The translations under genes were made by a program, and so were the position numbers. DNA of 64,000 nucleotides from NCBI RefSeq assembly GCF_015558785.1, contig NZ_JADMOP010000002.1, positions 106,161 to 170,160 of the forward strand. The letters are read 5' to 3'. The notes below the pieces were generated by a model, which saw only the letters and a program-made list of their open reading frames with translations, was not told the origin of the DNA and did not search any database. The DNA is from Collinsella aerofaciens (GTDB taxonomy: Bacteria; Actinomycetota; Coriobacteriia; Coriobacteriales; Coriobacteriaceae). Below are positions 42,569 to 51,027 of this stretch, in pieces; within the stretch, counting starts at the first letter, position 1, and every line of letters starts with the position of its first letter.

Positions 42569-42949
42569 ATGACCACAACAGCCGCTCAGATCAACGTACG
42601 TCTCGATGCCGATCTTAAAAGGAGAGGGGACGCCGCTCTCTCCATGGCTGGCATTACGCCGAGCCAAGCGGTGCGTGCGCTCTGGCAACTTGCGGCATCT
42701 CTGGCTGATCGGCCCGGCGCGCTCCAGGACATCCTTTCGCCTGGTCGTGCCCGGGCGGAACAGCGCGAGCGAGAGAAAGCCGCCAAGCACAAGCTCGAAC
42801 TCATCGACCAAGGTTCGCAGTTGTTCGCTGCCGCTTGCCGTGAATCGGAAATTGACTTGGCTAAGGTGCAGCCCTCGGGCGATGAAGAACTCAAACGGAA
42901 CGCCTACGCGGATCGCTACGGCGAGGAGATGAGCTGGCTCTGTGAGTGA
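42569..42949 (+). CDS. RelB/DinJ-type antitoxin
   Basis: The 126-residue protein has a ribbon-helix-helix N-terminus (AQINVRLDADLKRRGDAALSMAGITPSQAVRALW, residues 6-39), as in RelB/DinJ antitoxins. A long charged helical C-terminus follows, expected to wrap the toxin. It overlaps the PIN-domain gene by eight bases. Start ATG has AAGGAGGGG. The promoter region 42480-42565 is AT-rich and contains TATGATAATTATAA-like sequence. Confidence 0.85.
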   Translation: MTTTAAQINVRLDADLKRRGDAALSMAGITPSQAVRALWQLAASLADRPGALQDILSPGRARAEQREREKAAKHKLELIDQGSQLFAAACRESEIDLAKVQPSGDEELKRNAYADRYGEEMSWLCE

Positions 42950-43433
42950 GAATCCAAAGCGTATCTTGGTTGACACCAACGTGTGGCTCGATTACTTCAT
43001 TCCCCAGCGACGCGGTCGTTCGGCGGCGATTGAGTTTCTACGTGATGCATGCGCGGCTCAGGTTGATTTGCTGTATGCGGCGACATCGTCTAAAGACCTG
43101 TTCTATTTGATTTCGAGCGAACATAAGGCGTGGTATCGGCGCGAGCACGGTTCGCTGTCTCAAGATGCCGCTTCGGCGGCGACATCACTCGCATGGGATT
43201 GTCTTGATGTGTTGTCGCAACTTGCTACGCCCGTGCCCTGCGACCTGAGCGACATATGGATGGCGAGTAAGCAGCGTAAGCTCCATAGCGATTACGAAGA
43301 CGATTTAATCATCGCGGCAGCGATGCGCGCAAAGGCAGACCTTCTGGTCACCAACGATGCCAAACTCTGTTCACACGCACCCGTCGCAGCAATGAGTGTA
43401 GTAGACGCAAGAAACTACCTGACGTCCTTCTAG
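42942..43433 (+). CDS. PIN-domain ribonuclease toxin
   Basis: The 163-residue protein has the PIN-domain acidic residues: RILVDTNVWLDYF (Asp11), Ser/Asp in TSSKDLFY (about residue 52), and HSDYEDDLIIAAAMRAKADLLVTND (three Asp/Glu). PIN toxins cut RNA. Start is GTG 42942 inside the end of the antitoxin gene. RelB-like antitoxins more often pair with RelE-fold toxins, so the combination is a mixed one. Confidence 0.85.
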   Translation: MSENPKRILVDTNVWLDYFIPQRRGRSAAIEFLRDACAAQVDLLYAATSSKDLFYLISSEHKAWYRREHGSLSQDAASAATSLAWDCLDVLSQLATPVPCDLSDIWMASKQRKLHSDYEDDLIIAAAMRAKADLLVTNDAKLCSHAPVAAMSVVDARNYLTSF

Positions 43434-44365
43434 TGTTCGATCCAACAACGTAAAGTTTCGCCTGCCTGCAGGTGACGCAGATTCTCCGCGGCAATGTCGA
43501 CCACATTGTTGAGCGTAGCCTCCAAGTGGAACCAACCGGAGACGTGCGGCGTAATGAGCATGTTAGGCGCATCCCACAGTGGGCTTGTCTCAGGCAGCGG
43601 CTCGGGGTCGGTGACGTCGACCGCGGCGCCGGCGAGATGACCCGACTCCAGGGCGGCAACCAAGTCGTCGGCGACCACAAGGTCGCCGCGGCCGCCGTTG
43701 GCAAAGAAGGCGCCCGGTTTCATCGCAGCGAAGAACTCGGCGTTCGCCAAGCCGCGGGTCTCGGGCGTGCTGGGCATAAAGGATGCGACGATGTCAGCCT
43801 CGGCCAGACGCTCGGGCAGGGCGTCCATGCTGTCCATGTCCTCAAACACAATGGGGTAGACGAGCGGATGGCGCTTGATGCCGCGGACGTGCGCACCCAT
43901 GTTGCGGCAGAGCGTGGCGAAGTGGCCACCGATATCGCCCGCGCCCAGCACCAGCACGTTGGCATTTTTGAGCGAGGTGACCGGCCCTAAGTCCTCCCAG
44001 CGATGCTCGCGCTGCAGGTCCTGGTAGCCGCGCAGGCGCTTCATCATAGACAGCACCATGGCAAACATGTGCTCGCTCACAGCCTGGCCGTAGGCACCCA
44101 CCGAGCAGGAAAGCTTAGCGTCGGCCGGCACGGTGCCGGCGGCCAAGTAATCGTCATAGCCGGCGGTCTGCAATTGCAACAGCTGGAGATGCTCGCATGC
44201 CGTGAGCATGCCAGGGTCGATGTTGCCCAGGATCACGTCGGCATCGGCGACCTGCTCGTGCGTGGCGGCGTCGGCGCTCGTGTAGATAAAGTCCTCGCCC
44301 GGAGCGCTCGACTCAAGAATTGCGCGATGACGGTCGTTGACGGGCAACAAAACCAGAATGTTCAC
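43430..44365 (-). CDS. D-isomer-specific 2-hydroxyacid dehydrogenase family protein
   Basis: The 311-residue NAD(P)-dependent enzyme has the Rossmann loop VLVLGAGDIGGHFATL, a substrate-binding N-domain with LQLQTAGYDDYL, ANGGRGDLVV, and the catalytic region DVTDPEPLPETSPLWDAPNMLITPHVSG with the His. The exact acid (lactate, glycerate or phosphoglycerate) cannot be set. Start is GTG 44365 with AGAGGA upstream; translating further upstream would run into the hairpin repeat, so the longer frame is rejected. It overlaps the convergent PIN gene by four bases at the 3' end. Confidence 0.85.
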   Translation of the reverse strand: MNILVLLPVNDRHRAILESSAPGEDFIYTSADAATHEQVADADVILGNIDPGMLTACEHLQLLQLQTAGYDDYLAAGTVPADAKLSCSVGAYGQAVSEHMFAMVLSMMKRLRGYQDLQREHRWEDLGPVTSLKNANVLVLGAGDIGGHFATLCRNMGAHVRGIKRHPLVYPIVFEDMDSMDALPERLAEADIVASFMPSTPETRGLANAEFFAAMKPGAFFANGGRGDLVVADDLVAALESGHLAGAAVDVTDPEPLPETSPLWDAPNMLITPHVSGWFHLEATLNNVVDIAAENLRHLQAGETLRCWIEH

Positions 44366-44385
44366 AAGCAGTCCTCTCCGCTCGA

Positions 44386-44434
44386 CCTGCCAAAAAGGGA
44401 CAGGTTTATTTTGGCAGGTTTTATCAGGCAAAAC
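44386..44434 (+). repeat. Hairpin repeat family C, copy 5
   Basis: CCTGCCAAAA-AGGGACAGGTTTA-TTTTGGCAGG, a perfect stem in which the fourth pair is G-C instead of A-T (compare copy 6), then TTTTATCAGGCAAAACG. Confidence 0.9.
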
Positions 44435-44446
44435 GTTCAAATAAAA

Positions 44447-44491
44447 CGCCGGGCTTCGCGATGGTTAACATATCCATCGCGAAGCCCGGCG
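44447..44491 (-). terminator. Intrinsic terminator after the methionine aminopeptidase gene
   Basis: Minus strand: CGCCGGGCTTCGCGATGG pairs with CCATCGCGAAGCCCGGCG around a nine-base loop, followed by TTTTATTTG. Confidence 0.85.
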
Positions 44492-44500
44492 CATCTACAG

Positions 44501-45388
44501 CTACCAGCTCAGCAGCTCGTAACCGTCCTCGGTCACCACGAGCTGTACCTCGCACTGGGCCGAATCGCTACCGTCCTTGGTGCGCACACACCAGCCGTCG
44601 CCCTTGCTGATCTTAATGTCGGGCGCTCCGGCATTGACCATGGGCTCGATGGTAAAGACCATGCCCGGAGCCATAATGGTGTCCACATCGGGCGCCTCGG
44701 TGGTAAAGCCCACAAACGGGTCCTCGTGGAACTCCTTACCGATGCCGTGTCCGCCGTACTCGCGCACCACGCTAAAACCGGCGTCCTCGACCGTCTTTTG
44801 CACGGCCTCGGCCATCACGGACAGCGGTAGCCACGGCTTGACGGCGGCCAGACCCGCCTCCACGCTGGCGCGAGTGACGTCGACTAGGCGCTGGCGCTCG
44901 GCCGAGACCTCGCCGATGCAGAACATGCGGCTCGAGTCGCTAAAGTAGCCGTCAAGAATCGTGGAACAGTCCACGTTGATGATGTCGCCCTCGTGCAGCA
45001 CGTCCGTATCACAGGGGATACCGTGGCAGACCACATCATTGATCGAGGTGCACACGCTTTTGGGGTAGCCCTCGTAGTTGAGATCGGCCGGCGTGCCACC
45101 GTGCTCGACGGTGTAGTCGTAGATCATCTGGTCGATCTGGTTGGTGGTCATGCCCGCGGCGATGTGCTCGCCTACGTAGTCGAGCACGCCCACGTTGATG
45201 GCGGCGGAGCGCTTGATGCCCTCGATATCGGCGGGCGTCTTGTAGAGCGTACGGGGCAGAACCTCCCAGCCCTCCTCCCACAGGCGCTCGAGGCGCTCGT
45301 CGAAGGCGCTGTGACATTTCTTATATTTTTTGCCGCTGCCGCACCAGCAGGCGTCGTTGCGGCCGGGTACGGGTCCTTTGTCATACAT
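44501..45388 (-). CDS. map: Methionine aminopeptidase with N-terminal SEC-C zinc motif
   Basis: The 295-residue enzyme removes the initiator methionine. An N-terminal SEC-C motif (CWCGSGKKYKKCH, residues 14-26), which binds zinc and can contact SecA-like partners or ribosomes, precedes the type I aminopeptidase domain. Metal ligands appear in order: INVDCSTILDGYFSDSSR (two Asp), GGHGIGKEFHEDP (His), FTIEPMV (Glu) and AQCEVQLVVTEDG (Glu). ATG 45388 follows GGAAGTTAGCC. Confidence 0.95.
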   Translation of the reverse strand: MYDKGPVPGRNDACWCGSGKKYKKCHSAFDERLERLWEEGWEVLPRTLYKTPADIEGIKRSAAINVGVLDYVGEHIAAGMTTNQIDQMIYDYTVEHGGTPADLNYEGYPKSVCTSINDVVCHGIPCDTDVLHEGDIINVDCSTILDGYFSDSSRMFCIGEVSAERQRLVDVTRASVEAGLAAVKPWLPLSVMAEAVQKTVEDAGFSVVREYGGHGIGKEFHEDPFVGFTTEAPDVDTIMAPGMVFTIEPMVNAGAPDIKISKGDGWCVRTKDGSDSAQCEVQLVVTEDGYELLSW

Positions 45389-45440
45389 GGCTAACTTCCT
45401 TTCATCCGCAGCTAGTATAGCCCACTCACGCGTCCATAAA

Positions 45441-45507
45441 AGTTGCGGTGATATAGTTCCGATTTAAGCGGTTTAACAGCATAAACAGGAACTATATCAC
45501 CGCAACT
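45441..45507. repeat. Inverted repeat family D, copy 2
   Basis: Perfect 20-bp arms AGTTGCGGTGATATAGTTCC (45441-45460) and their inverse (45488-45507), with a 27-base AT-rich centre. Copy 1 is at 37063-37131. Confidence 0.9.
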
Positions 45508-45548
45508 GATGGAGCGGGGTGGCGGGCACTAGCTGCTGCGTGGTTTTG

Positions 45549-46325
45549 CTAGTAGCTCACCTGGCAGGGAATGCCGAGGGCTTGGACGCGCGCGGCGATG
45601 GCGTCGAGCACCTCGGGCGCTGCTTTGGCAAGGCCGGCGATCGGTGTCTCGCGCGCTACCGTGTAGATGGTCGCTTCTTGTGGGCGAATGCGCTCAAGCG
45701 CCGCGAGCCAGGGGGCAACGTACTCCTCGCCGGTGTTGTCGATGAGCTTGCCCTGATACTCGCCGGTCAAAAAGATCGTCTGGATAATAACGTGACCGTC
45801 AAAGCTTGCGAACGTCTCGATCTGGTGCTCTACGTCGTAGGGGCCAACGGGCTGGTCGAGCAGCTGGATAAACGCCGGGTCGACGGTATCGAGCTTAAGA
45901 ATGTTGTCGTCGACCATCATGAGCGCGTCGTGCACCTCGGGACGGTCGGCGCGCGTGCCGTTGGAAAGCACGGCGATCTTGGAGTTTGGGGCAAGCTCGT
46001 CGCGCAGCGCGACGGCGCCGGCGATGGCCTGCGGAAACTCCGGTGCGGCGGTGGGCTCGCCGTTGCCTGCGAAGGTGATCACATCGGGGAGCTCGCCCTC
46101 GGCTGCCATTTCGCGCAGCTTTGCCTCGAGCGCGCCGAGTACCACGGCGGCTGTGTTGTACGGCTCATGGCAGGGGCGCTCGGCGTTGAGGCCGTTTTCG
46201 CAGTAGATGCAGTCGAACGTGCAGATTTTGCCGCTGGCCGGCATCATGTTGACGCCGAGCGAGAGACCAAGGCGACGGCTGCGAACGGGCCCAAAGATGG
46301 GGCTGGCATTCAAAAACGTAGACAT
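45549..46325 (-). CDS. Radical SAM protein (COG0731-like)
   Basis: The 258-residue protein has a radical SAM cluster motif CTFDCIYC (Cys35, 39, 42) preceded by GPVRSRRLGLSLGVNMMP, then ITFAGNGEPTAAPEF and IAVLSNGT. The RSRRLG..GVN pattern is common in the TYW1/COG0731-like group of stand-alone radical SAM proteins whose substrate is unknown. ATG 46325 is chosen because GAGGAGC sits at a good distance; ATG 46331 is also possible. A much longer upstream frame overlaps the divergent hydrolase and is not used. Confidence 0.85.
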   Translation of the reverse strand: MSTFLNASPIFGPVRSRRLGLSLGVNMMPASGKICTFDCIYCENGLNAERPCHEPYNTAAVVLGALEAKLREMAAEGELPDVITFAGNGEPTAAPEFPQAIAGAVALRDELAPNSKIAVLSNGTRADRPEVHDALMMVDDNILKLDTVDPAFIQLLDQPVGPYDVEHQIETFASFDGHVIIQTIFLTGEYQGKLIDNTGEEYVAPWLAALERIRPQEATIYTVARETPIAGLAKAAPEVLDAIAARVQALGIPCQVSY

Positions 46326-46550
46326 AGGCATATGCTCCTCAAGACAATTGTGCCTAAGCATAGCATCGGCTCCAAAGCAAGGTGTGGGCTCTTGCTTTAC
46401 AAGTTTCGTTTTTTCACGTCGCTCATTATGCCGTGCCATGAAAAGCCTCAGGTCGGGTACAGTTAATCTGTTAACAAGGCGTAAGGCAATGCGGGTCCAT
46501 CCAACCGCACTGACGTGCAGCTGGATGAGCATTGATGATGGGGGCACAAC

Positions 46551-47348
46551 ATGGATTTTACGGTCGAGAATGCGGGCACCACGATTGCCTGTCGCGAATA
46601 TGCCGGCCCGGATGTGTCGCCTGATGCTCCTGCCTTGGTGTGCGTGCACGGCGCTTGTGTCGACGGCACATTTTTCGACGGTATCGCTTGTGAGCTCAGC
46701 CACAACTACCGCGTAATTGCCTACGACCGCCGCGGCTGCGGTGGCAGCAGCGATGCGGCAGACGGCAGCTATGATCTTGCCGCTCAGGCCGCCGACCTGC
46801 AAGCCGTGATCGAACACGTTGGCGCTCCGGCAAATGTGCTTGCGCATAGCGCCGGTACGTTGGTGGCGCTGGAGCTTCTTCGCACCGAACCCCATCTCGT
46901 CGCCCGTGCGATTCTGCATGAGCCGGCCGTGTCGGCCGAAGGCGTCGGCATGGGCGCAGCTCCGATTTTGCTCGATATGATTGCGGCTGGAAAGGTTTCA
47001 AGGGCGCTTCGGCTTTTCTTGGGAGCTCTCGGCGACTTGGACCCCGAGGCTCCTGGGACGACCGAAGCGGAAGCCAAGCATGCCCTGCGCAATGGTCGTT
47101 GCTTTATGGCCAATGAATACGGAACAAATATGACATATGCTCCCGACTGGGAGCGCGCCCGAGAATCAAAGGCGGTGTCGGCTGTGTTTTTGGGCGAGCT
47201 TTCGGTCGGTACACCCCGCGAGGCTGGCACGCGAGCGGCTGCCGAATATCTCGATTGCCCCCTTGTGACGATCCCGGGCGCGCATAACGGTCTGCGCGAT
47301 CGCCCCGTTACGGCGGCAAACGCCGTTCGCGATGTCTTGGAGCGTTAG
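46551..47348 (+). CDS. Alpha/beta hydrolase
   Basis: The 265-residue soluble protein has the oxyanion-hole region VCVHGACVDGTFFDG, AYDRRGCGGSS, the nucleophile elbow AHSAGT (Ser near residue 101) and the C-terminal GAHNGLRDRP with the catalytic His. Probably an esterase or peptidase; substrate unknown. Start ATG has GGGGGC upstream. Divergent from the radical SAM gene. Confidence 0.85.
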   Translation: MDFTVENAGTTIACREYAGPDVSPDAPALVCVHGACVDGTFFDGIACELSHNYRVIAYDRRGCGGSSDAADGSYDLAAQAADLQAVIEHVGAPANVLAHSAGTLVALELLRTEPHLVARAILHEPAVSAEGVGMGAAPILLDMIAAGKVSRALRLFLGALGDLDPEAPGTTEAEAKHALRNGRCFMANEYGTNMTYAPDWERARESKAVSAVFLGELSVGTPREAGTRAAAEYLDCPLVTIPGAHNGLRDRPVTAANAVRDVLER

Positions 47349-47559
47349 CACGCTCGATGACCTGCGGGGAGAGGGGCTGTTAGCGTTTCGTCATTGTTAA
47401 CGAATGCGCCCATAACCGCGCGCCCGCGGCTCCATTACCGCCGTTTGCCAGGTCATAAAAATGTAACGATAATCGCGCGTTTGCCTTCAGCTGTTAGATG
47501 CTACCCTTGTACCAATTGATATGCACCGTTGCCGTGCGTAACGACAGGAAGGGCCCCAT

Positions 47560-49440
47560 ATGCTCAATAATCACGAGGTCAATCTAACCGACGAGGAGGC
47601 TGCCGCCGAGGTCGCCCGCGTCGCGAAGACCTACCCCGTGGTGCGTTTGTTGTCGGCCGATCAGATTAAGAGCGAGCCTAACTGCTTGCTCGCCGGCGAT
47701 CGCTGCCCTTGTCTGCGTCAGTCGAGTCTTGAGGCCTTGGCAGGTTCCGATGATGTATCGGAGCAGCTGCTCAATGATGGTACCGAGTACCGCGCCCATC
47801 TGCGCCCTCTGAAGGTCGAGGGCAAGCCTCACGTCCTGCTGATGGTGCGTCCGATCGATGAGCAAGAGGCCGCAGAAGAGGACCTTGTCTACACCGACGT
47901 GCTGACGAGCGTGCACAATCGCCGATATTACGAGGAAAAGCTCCGAAGCGCCCGCATGAATGCCGGCGTTGCGATGATCGACCTTGATGATTTTAGGGTC
48001 TTCAACGACACGTGTGGCCGTCATGCCGGCGACCTTGCGCTCGGTGCTGTGGCGACAGCCATACGCAGCGGAATTCGTTCGACTGACGAGCTTGTGCGCT
48101 ATGGCTGCGACAAGTTTGTGGTCGTCATGCCCAATATTCCCTCCGATGACTTCACCCGTCGCCTGCATCAGGTATCCGATGCCGTTCATTCCACGATTAT
48201 TCCGGGCCATGAGTACGTGAGCTTGACGGCATGTGTTGGTGGCGTTCGTATTCATGGCGAGACGGTCGATGGGGGCGTTGGCCGCGCTGTCCAGTTACTG
48301 AGCCGCGCTAAGGCAAAAGCCGGTACGGTCGTGACCGATGCCGATTCCATCGAGGCCTTCCAAAGCGAAAAGCCATTGGTGCTTATCGCCGATGACTCCG
48401 AGATGAACCGAGCCATTCTCAACGAGATGCTCAAGGACGAGTATTGCATCCTCGAGGCCGACAACGGTCGTACGGCGCTCGACATGGTCGACCGCTATGG
48501 CGATGAGTTGTCGCTCGTGCTGCTGGACATTGTCATGCCGGGCATAAGTGGCTTTGAGGTGCTGGCCGATCTGTCGCGCCGATCGGGTATCGATAATCTG
48601 CCTGTCATCATGATTTCGAGCGAAGATTCCGATGATGCGGTTTTGCGCGCGTACGAGCTGGGCGCCTCGGACTATATCAACCGCCCGTTTGACTCCCGTG
48701 TCGTGCGCCGCCGTGTAAGCAACACCATCCGCCTATACGCCAAACAGCGCCGCCTGACGAACCTGCTGTCCCAGCAGTACAACGAGCGCGTCAAGAACAG
48801 TCGCATGCTCATCGACATCATGGCCGGCGTCATGGAGCTTCGCAACGGCGAGAGCGGCAGGCACGTTACGAACATCGAAAAGCTGACCGAGCTGCTGCTT
48901 GGCTGTCTGGTCCAGCGTAGCGGCGCGATCTCCCTCGACAATGAGGAGCGCTCCACGATCGCCCTGGCTTCGGCGCTGCACGATATCGGCAAGATGTCGA
49001 TTGACGATGCGATTCTCAACAAACCCGGACGCCTTACGCCCGAGGAATTCGAGATTATGAAGACGCATACCACGATCGGCGCCGACATGTTGCTTGAGCT
49101 GGGTAGCCATCACGCCGGCAATGCGCTTATGGAATATGCGTACCAGATTGCGCGTTGGCATCACGAGCGCTGGGACGGCAAGGGGTATCCCGATGGCCTT
49201 AAGGGCGACGAAATTCCCATTGCCGCACAGGTGGTTTCGGTGGCCGACGTGTACGATGCGCTGACGAGCGTGCGCGTGTACAAGGATGCCATCCCGCACG
49301 AGGAGGCTATCCAGATGATCCTGGACGGTAAGTGCGGTACCTTTAACCCGCTGCTTCTCGATTGCCTGCTCGAGGTGCAGGACCAAATTGCCGAGACGTT
49401 GGCACGCCCCGCTGACGTCGTCGCGTTTCCCACGATTTAG
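47560..49440 (+). CDS. Degenerate GGDEF - receiver - HD-GYP signalling protein
   Basis: The 626-residue cytoplasmic protein has, in order: an N-terminal segment of about 110 residues; a GGDEF-like domain (about 115-265) in which the active-site loop reads RYGCDKFVVV, so synthesis of c-di-GMP is unlikely; a response-regulator receiver domain (about 270-390; LIADDSEMNRAIL, phospho-acceptor in LVLLDIVMPG, later MISSE); and a C-terminal HD-GYP phosphodiesterase (about 420-600) with intact HDIGK and HHERWDGKGYPDG. The HD-GYP half should degrade c-di-GMP under control of the receiver. The next gene is an HPt protein, so phosphorelay input is likely. ATG follows GACAGGAAGGGCC. Confidence 0.9.
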   Translation: MLNNHEVNLTDEEAAAEVARVAKTYPVVRLLSADQIKSEPNCLLAGDRCPCLRQSSLEALAGSDDVSEQLLNDGTEYRAHLRPLKVEGKPHVLLMVRPIDEQEAAEEDLVYTDVLTSVHNRRYYEEKLRSARMNAGVAMIDLDDFRVFNDTCGRHAGDLALGAVATAIRSGIRSTDELVRYGCDKFVVVMPNIPSDDFTRRLHQVSDAVHSTIIPGHEYVSLTACVGGVRIHGETVDGGVGRAVQLLSRAKAKAGTVVTDADSIEAFQSEKPLVLIADDSEMNRAILNEMLKDEYCILEADNGRTALDMVDRYGDELSLVLLDIVMPGISGFEVLADLSRRSGIDNLPVIMISSEDSDDAVLRAYELGASDYINRPFDSRVVRRRVSNTIRLYAKQRRLTNLLSQQYNERVKNSRMLIDIMAGVMELRNGESGRHVTNIEKLTELLLGCLVQRSGAISLDNEERSTIALASALHDIGKMSIDDAILNKPGRLTPEEFEIMKTHTTIGADMLLELGSHHAGNALMEYAYQIARWHHERWDGKGYPDGLKGDEIPIAAQVVSVADVYDALTSVRVYKDAIPHEEAIQMILDGKCGTFNPLLLDCLLEVQDQIAETLARPADVVAFPTI

Positions 49441-49463
49441 TTTGACCAAAGGAGTTTTAACCC

Positions 49464-49820
49464 ATGATTTCCATGCGTGAGGCGTATGAGAAGATCGGCG
49501 CTAATTATGATGACGCGTGTGCTCGGCTGATGGGCGGGGAAATGCTTGCCCGCTTTGCCCTCAAGTTTTTAGATGACGAGAGCATGGACAGGTTGGAGGC
49601 TGCCATGGCGGCAGGAGACGCCGAGGAAGCGTTTATGGCAGCGCACACGCTCAAGGGCGTGAGCCAGAACCTGGGATTCGATAATCTGTACGAGCCGGCG
49701 GTCGTGGTGACCGAAGCGCTGCGCGGCGCCGATGCCGTTGACGGCGCTCGCGAGGGAATGCATGCGTTGCAGCAGCAATATGCGGCTACGATGTCGGCCC
49801 TGCGCGAGGCGGCCGAATAA
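49464..49820 (+). CDS. HPt-domain phosphotransfer protein
   Basis: A 118-residue four-helix protein with the phospho-accepting His in FMAAHTLKGVSQNLGF (about residue 61). It lies 24 bases after the receiver/HD-GYP gene and would shuttle phosphate between an unseen histidine kinase and that receiver. ATG has AAAGGAG ten bases upstream. Confidence 0.88.
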   Translation: MISMREAYEKIGANYDDACARLMGGEMLARFALKFLDDESMDRLEAAMAAGDAEEAFMAAHTLKGVSQNLGFDNLYEPAVVVTEALRGADAVDGAREGMHALQQQYAATMSALREAAE

Positions 49821-49844
49821 GAGCTTGCGAGCCTTGATGACTAT

Positions 49845-49908
49845 GAGAGTGGATAATCTCCCGTTTTAGGCCCGGTGGTGGCCTCGAAGTGGGAGATTAT
49901 CCACTCTC
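49845..49908. repeat. Inverted repeat with nested GGCC hairpin
   Basis: Perfect 18-bp arms GAGAGTGGATAATCTCCC (49845-49862) and inverse (49891-49908), with AGGCC/GGCCT hairpin inside and a further TCCACTCTC at about 49928. May terminate the HPt operon. Confidence 0.8.
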
Positions 49909-49999
49909 GTTCGATACGTGTCCAAAAATCCACTCTCACCCCTTCTGATTAGTGAATGGGCTATGCGCACTGGCGGGGCTTTCCGCATGCAATCAATAT

Positions 50000-50027
50000 C
50001 GTTGTTCGATAAACTGTTCGAATAACG
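50000..50027 (+). promoter_or_regulatory. Palindromic operator-like site upstream of DUF2975 gene
   Basis: CGTTGTTCGAT-AAACTG-TTCGAATAACG, imperfect inverted repeat 24 bases before the ATG. A candidate binding site for the small HTH protein encoded two genes on. Confidence 0.5.
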
Positions 50028-50050
50028 ATAGAGTCGATGAGGGTGAGTGT

Positions 50051-50611
50051 ATGTCTAACAGCGTTCAGCGTATGGCCAAAGCGGGCGAAAATATCAGGAA
50101 GCTTGGCTTTTGCATGGCAGCCGTTTTTGCAGGGATGCTCGTCGCTTTTGCCGCGTTGGTTGTTTACGTGATCTGGTATGCGGTTGCAAACGTTGCTTCT
50201 GTCGATTCTTTCGGCGTCGTGACGCTTCTCGATGGCGGGTGCATCGTTATCCCAAGCGGACTGTGCCTGGCACTCGTCGTGGGTATTTCGCTTGTCGTTC
50301 TGTGTGGGATCAGCCGTAACATCTCGCGAGGCGTCTCGCCCTTTACCAAGACGCATGTGCGGCTTATCCGTGTTCTTGCGCTTGCCTTTGCTGTTAACGC
50401 CGCGGTTTCGCTTATTGGTGCCTACGGATCGGTCAATCTTACCATTGGTGGGCTGGAGCTTTACGTCGTGCCTCATTCCTTCGTTATTGAGATTTGCCAA
50501 GGCGTTGCCTTTGATGCGGGGTCGCTTATCGGCGCGGCTGTCTGTCTGTGTATCTCGGTGATCTGGAGTTATGCCTCGCTGCTCCAAGAGCAGTCTGACG
50601 AGCTTGTGTAG
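50051..50611 (+). CDS. DUF2975-type membrane protein
   Basis: The 186-residue protein has four hydrophobic helices with the ISRNISRGVSPFTKTHVRLIRVLA cytoplasmic stretch (RGVSPFT), which is the usual DUF2975 pattern. These genes are regularly followed by a YozG-like HTH gene, as here (eight bases between). Function of the pair is unknown; they may act as a membrane-regulator module. Start ATG 50051 has GAGGGTGAGTGT. Confidence 0.8.
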   Translation: MSNSVQRMAKAGENIRKLGFCMAAVFAGMLVAFAALVVYVIWYAVANVASVDSFGVVTLLDGGCIVIPSGLCLALVVGISLVVLCGISRNISRGVSPFTKTHVRLIRVLALAFAVNAAVSLIGAYGSVNLTIGGLELYVVPHSFVIEICQGVAFDAGSLIGAAVCLCISVIWSYASLLQEQSDELV

Positions 50612-50619
50612 GAGGAAGC

Positions 50620-50949
50620 ATGAGCTATCTCATCATCGAGCTTGAGACGCAGCTGCTTAAGACCGGAAAGACCAGTGCTGATCTGATTCGTGCCACGGGG
50701 CATACTCCGGCTAATATTTCTAAGCTAAGAAACGGAAAAATTAAAGCTATTCGCCTTAAGACGCTTCTCGATATTTGCGATGAACTTGACTGTCAACCGG
50801 GAGATATTATTCGGCGGGTGAGTGAGAAAGAGCTTGAGGAGCTTATTGTTGAGCGTGCAAAAAATGTCGTGAGACAGATGCGGAATGGTGGAGGCAATGA
50901 GTCGTCGCTTCCGACATCAGTCTTTGCTGTAGATTTGAGCGACGAGTAG
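50620..50949 (+). CDS. Small HTH (Cro/CI, YozG-like) transcriptional regulator
   Basis: The 109-residue protein has the YozG-type HTH (TSADLIRATGHTPANISKLRNGKIKAIRLKTLLDICDELDCQPGDII) and a charged tail. Co-transcribed with the DUF2975 gene; start ATG follows AGGAGGAAGC. Ends just before a terminator and the peptide locus. Confidence 0.85.
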   Translation: MSYLIIELETQLLKTGKTSADLIRATGHTPANISKLRNGKIKAIRLKTLLDICDELDCQPGDIIRRVSEKELEELIVERAKNVVRQMRNGGGNESSLPTSVFAVDLSDE

Positions 50950-50980
50950 CATATAGCGAGCAGCTAAAACGAGATATTGG

Positions 50981-51018
50981 TGTGATGGGGCCCGTGTCTA
51001 GCGCGGGCCCCATCTCTT
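50981..51018 (+). terminator. Intrinsic terminator after the YozG-like gene
   Basis: GATGGGGCCCG-TGTCTAGCG-CGGGCCCCATC followed by TCTTTAAATT. Confidence 0.85.
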
Positions 51019-51027
51019 TAAATTATC

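Noticed and set aside
44366-44440. N-terminal extension of the 2-hydroxyacid dehydrogenase
   Set aside because: It would translate the family C hairpin repeat; the GTG at 44365 with AGAGGA fits the family N-terminus.
46326-46919. Long upstream extension of the radical SAM gene
   Set aside because: It overlaps the divergent alpha/beta hydrolase and lacks family residues; a good start lies at 46325.
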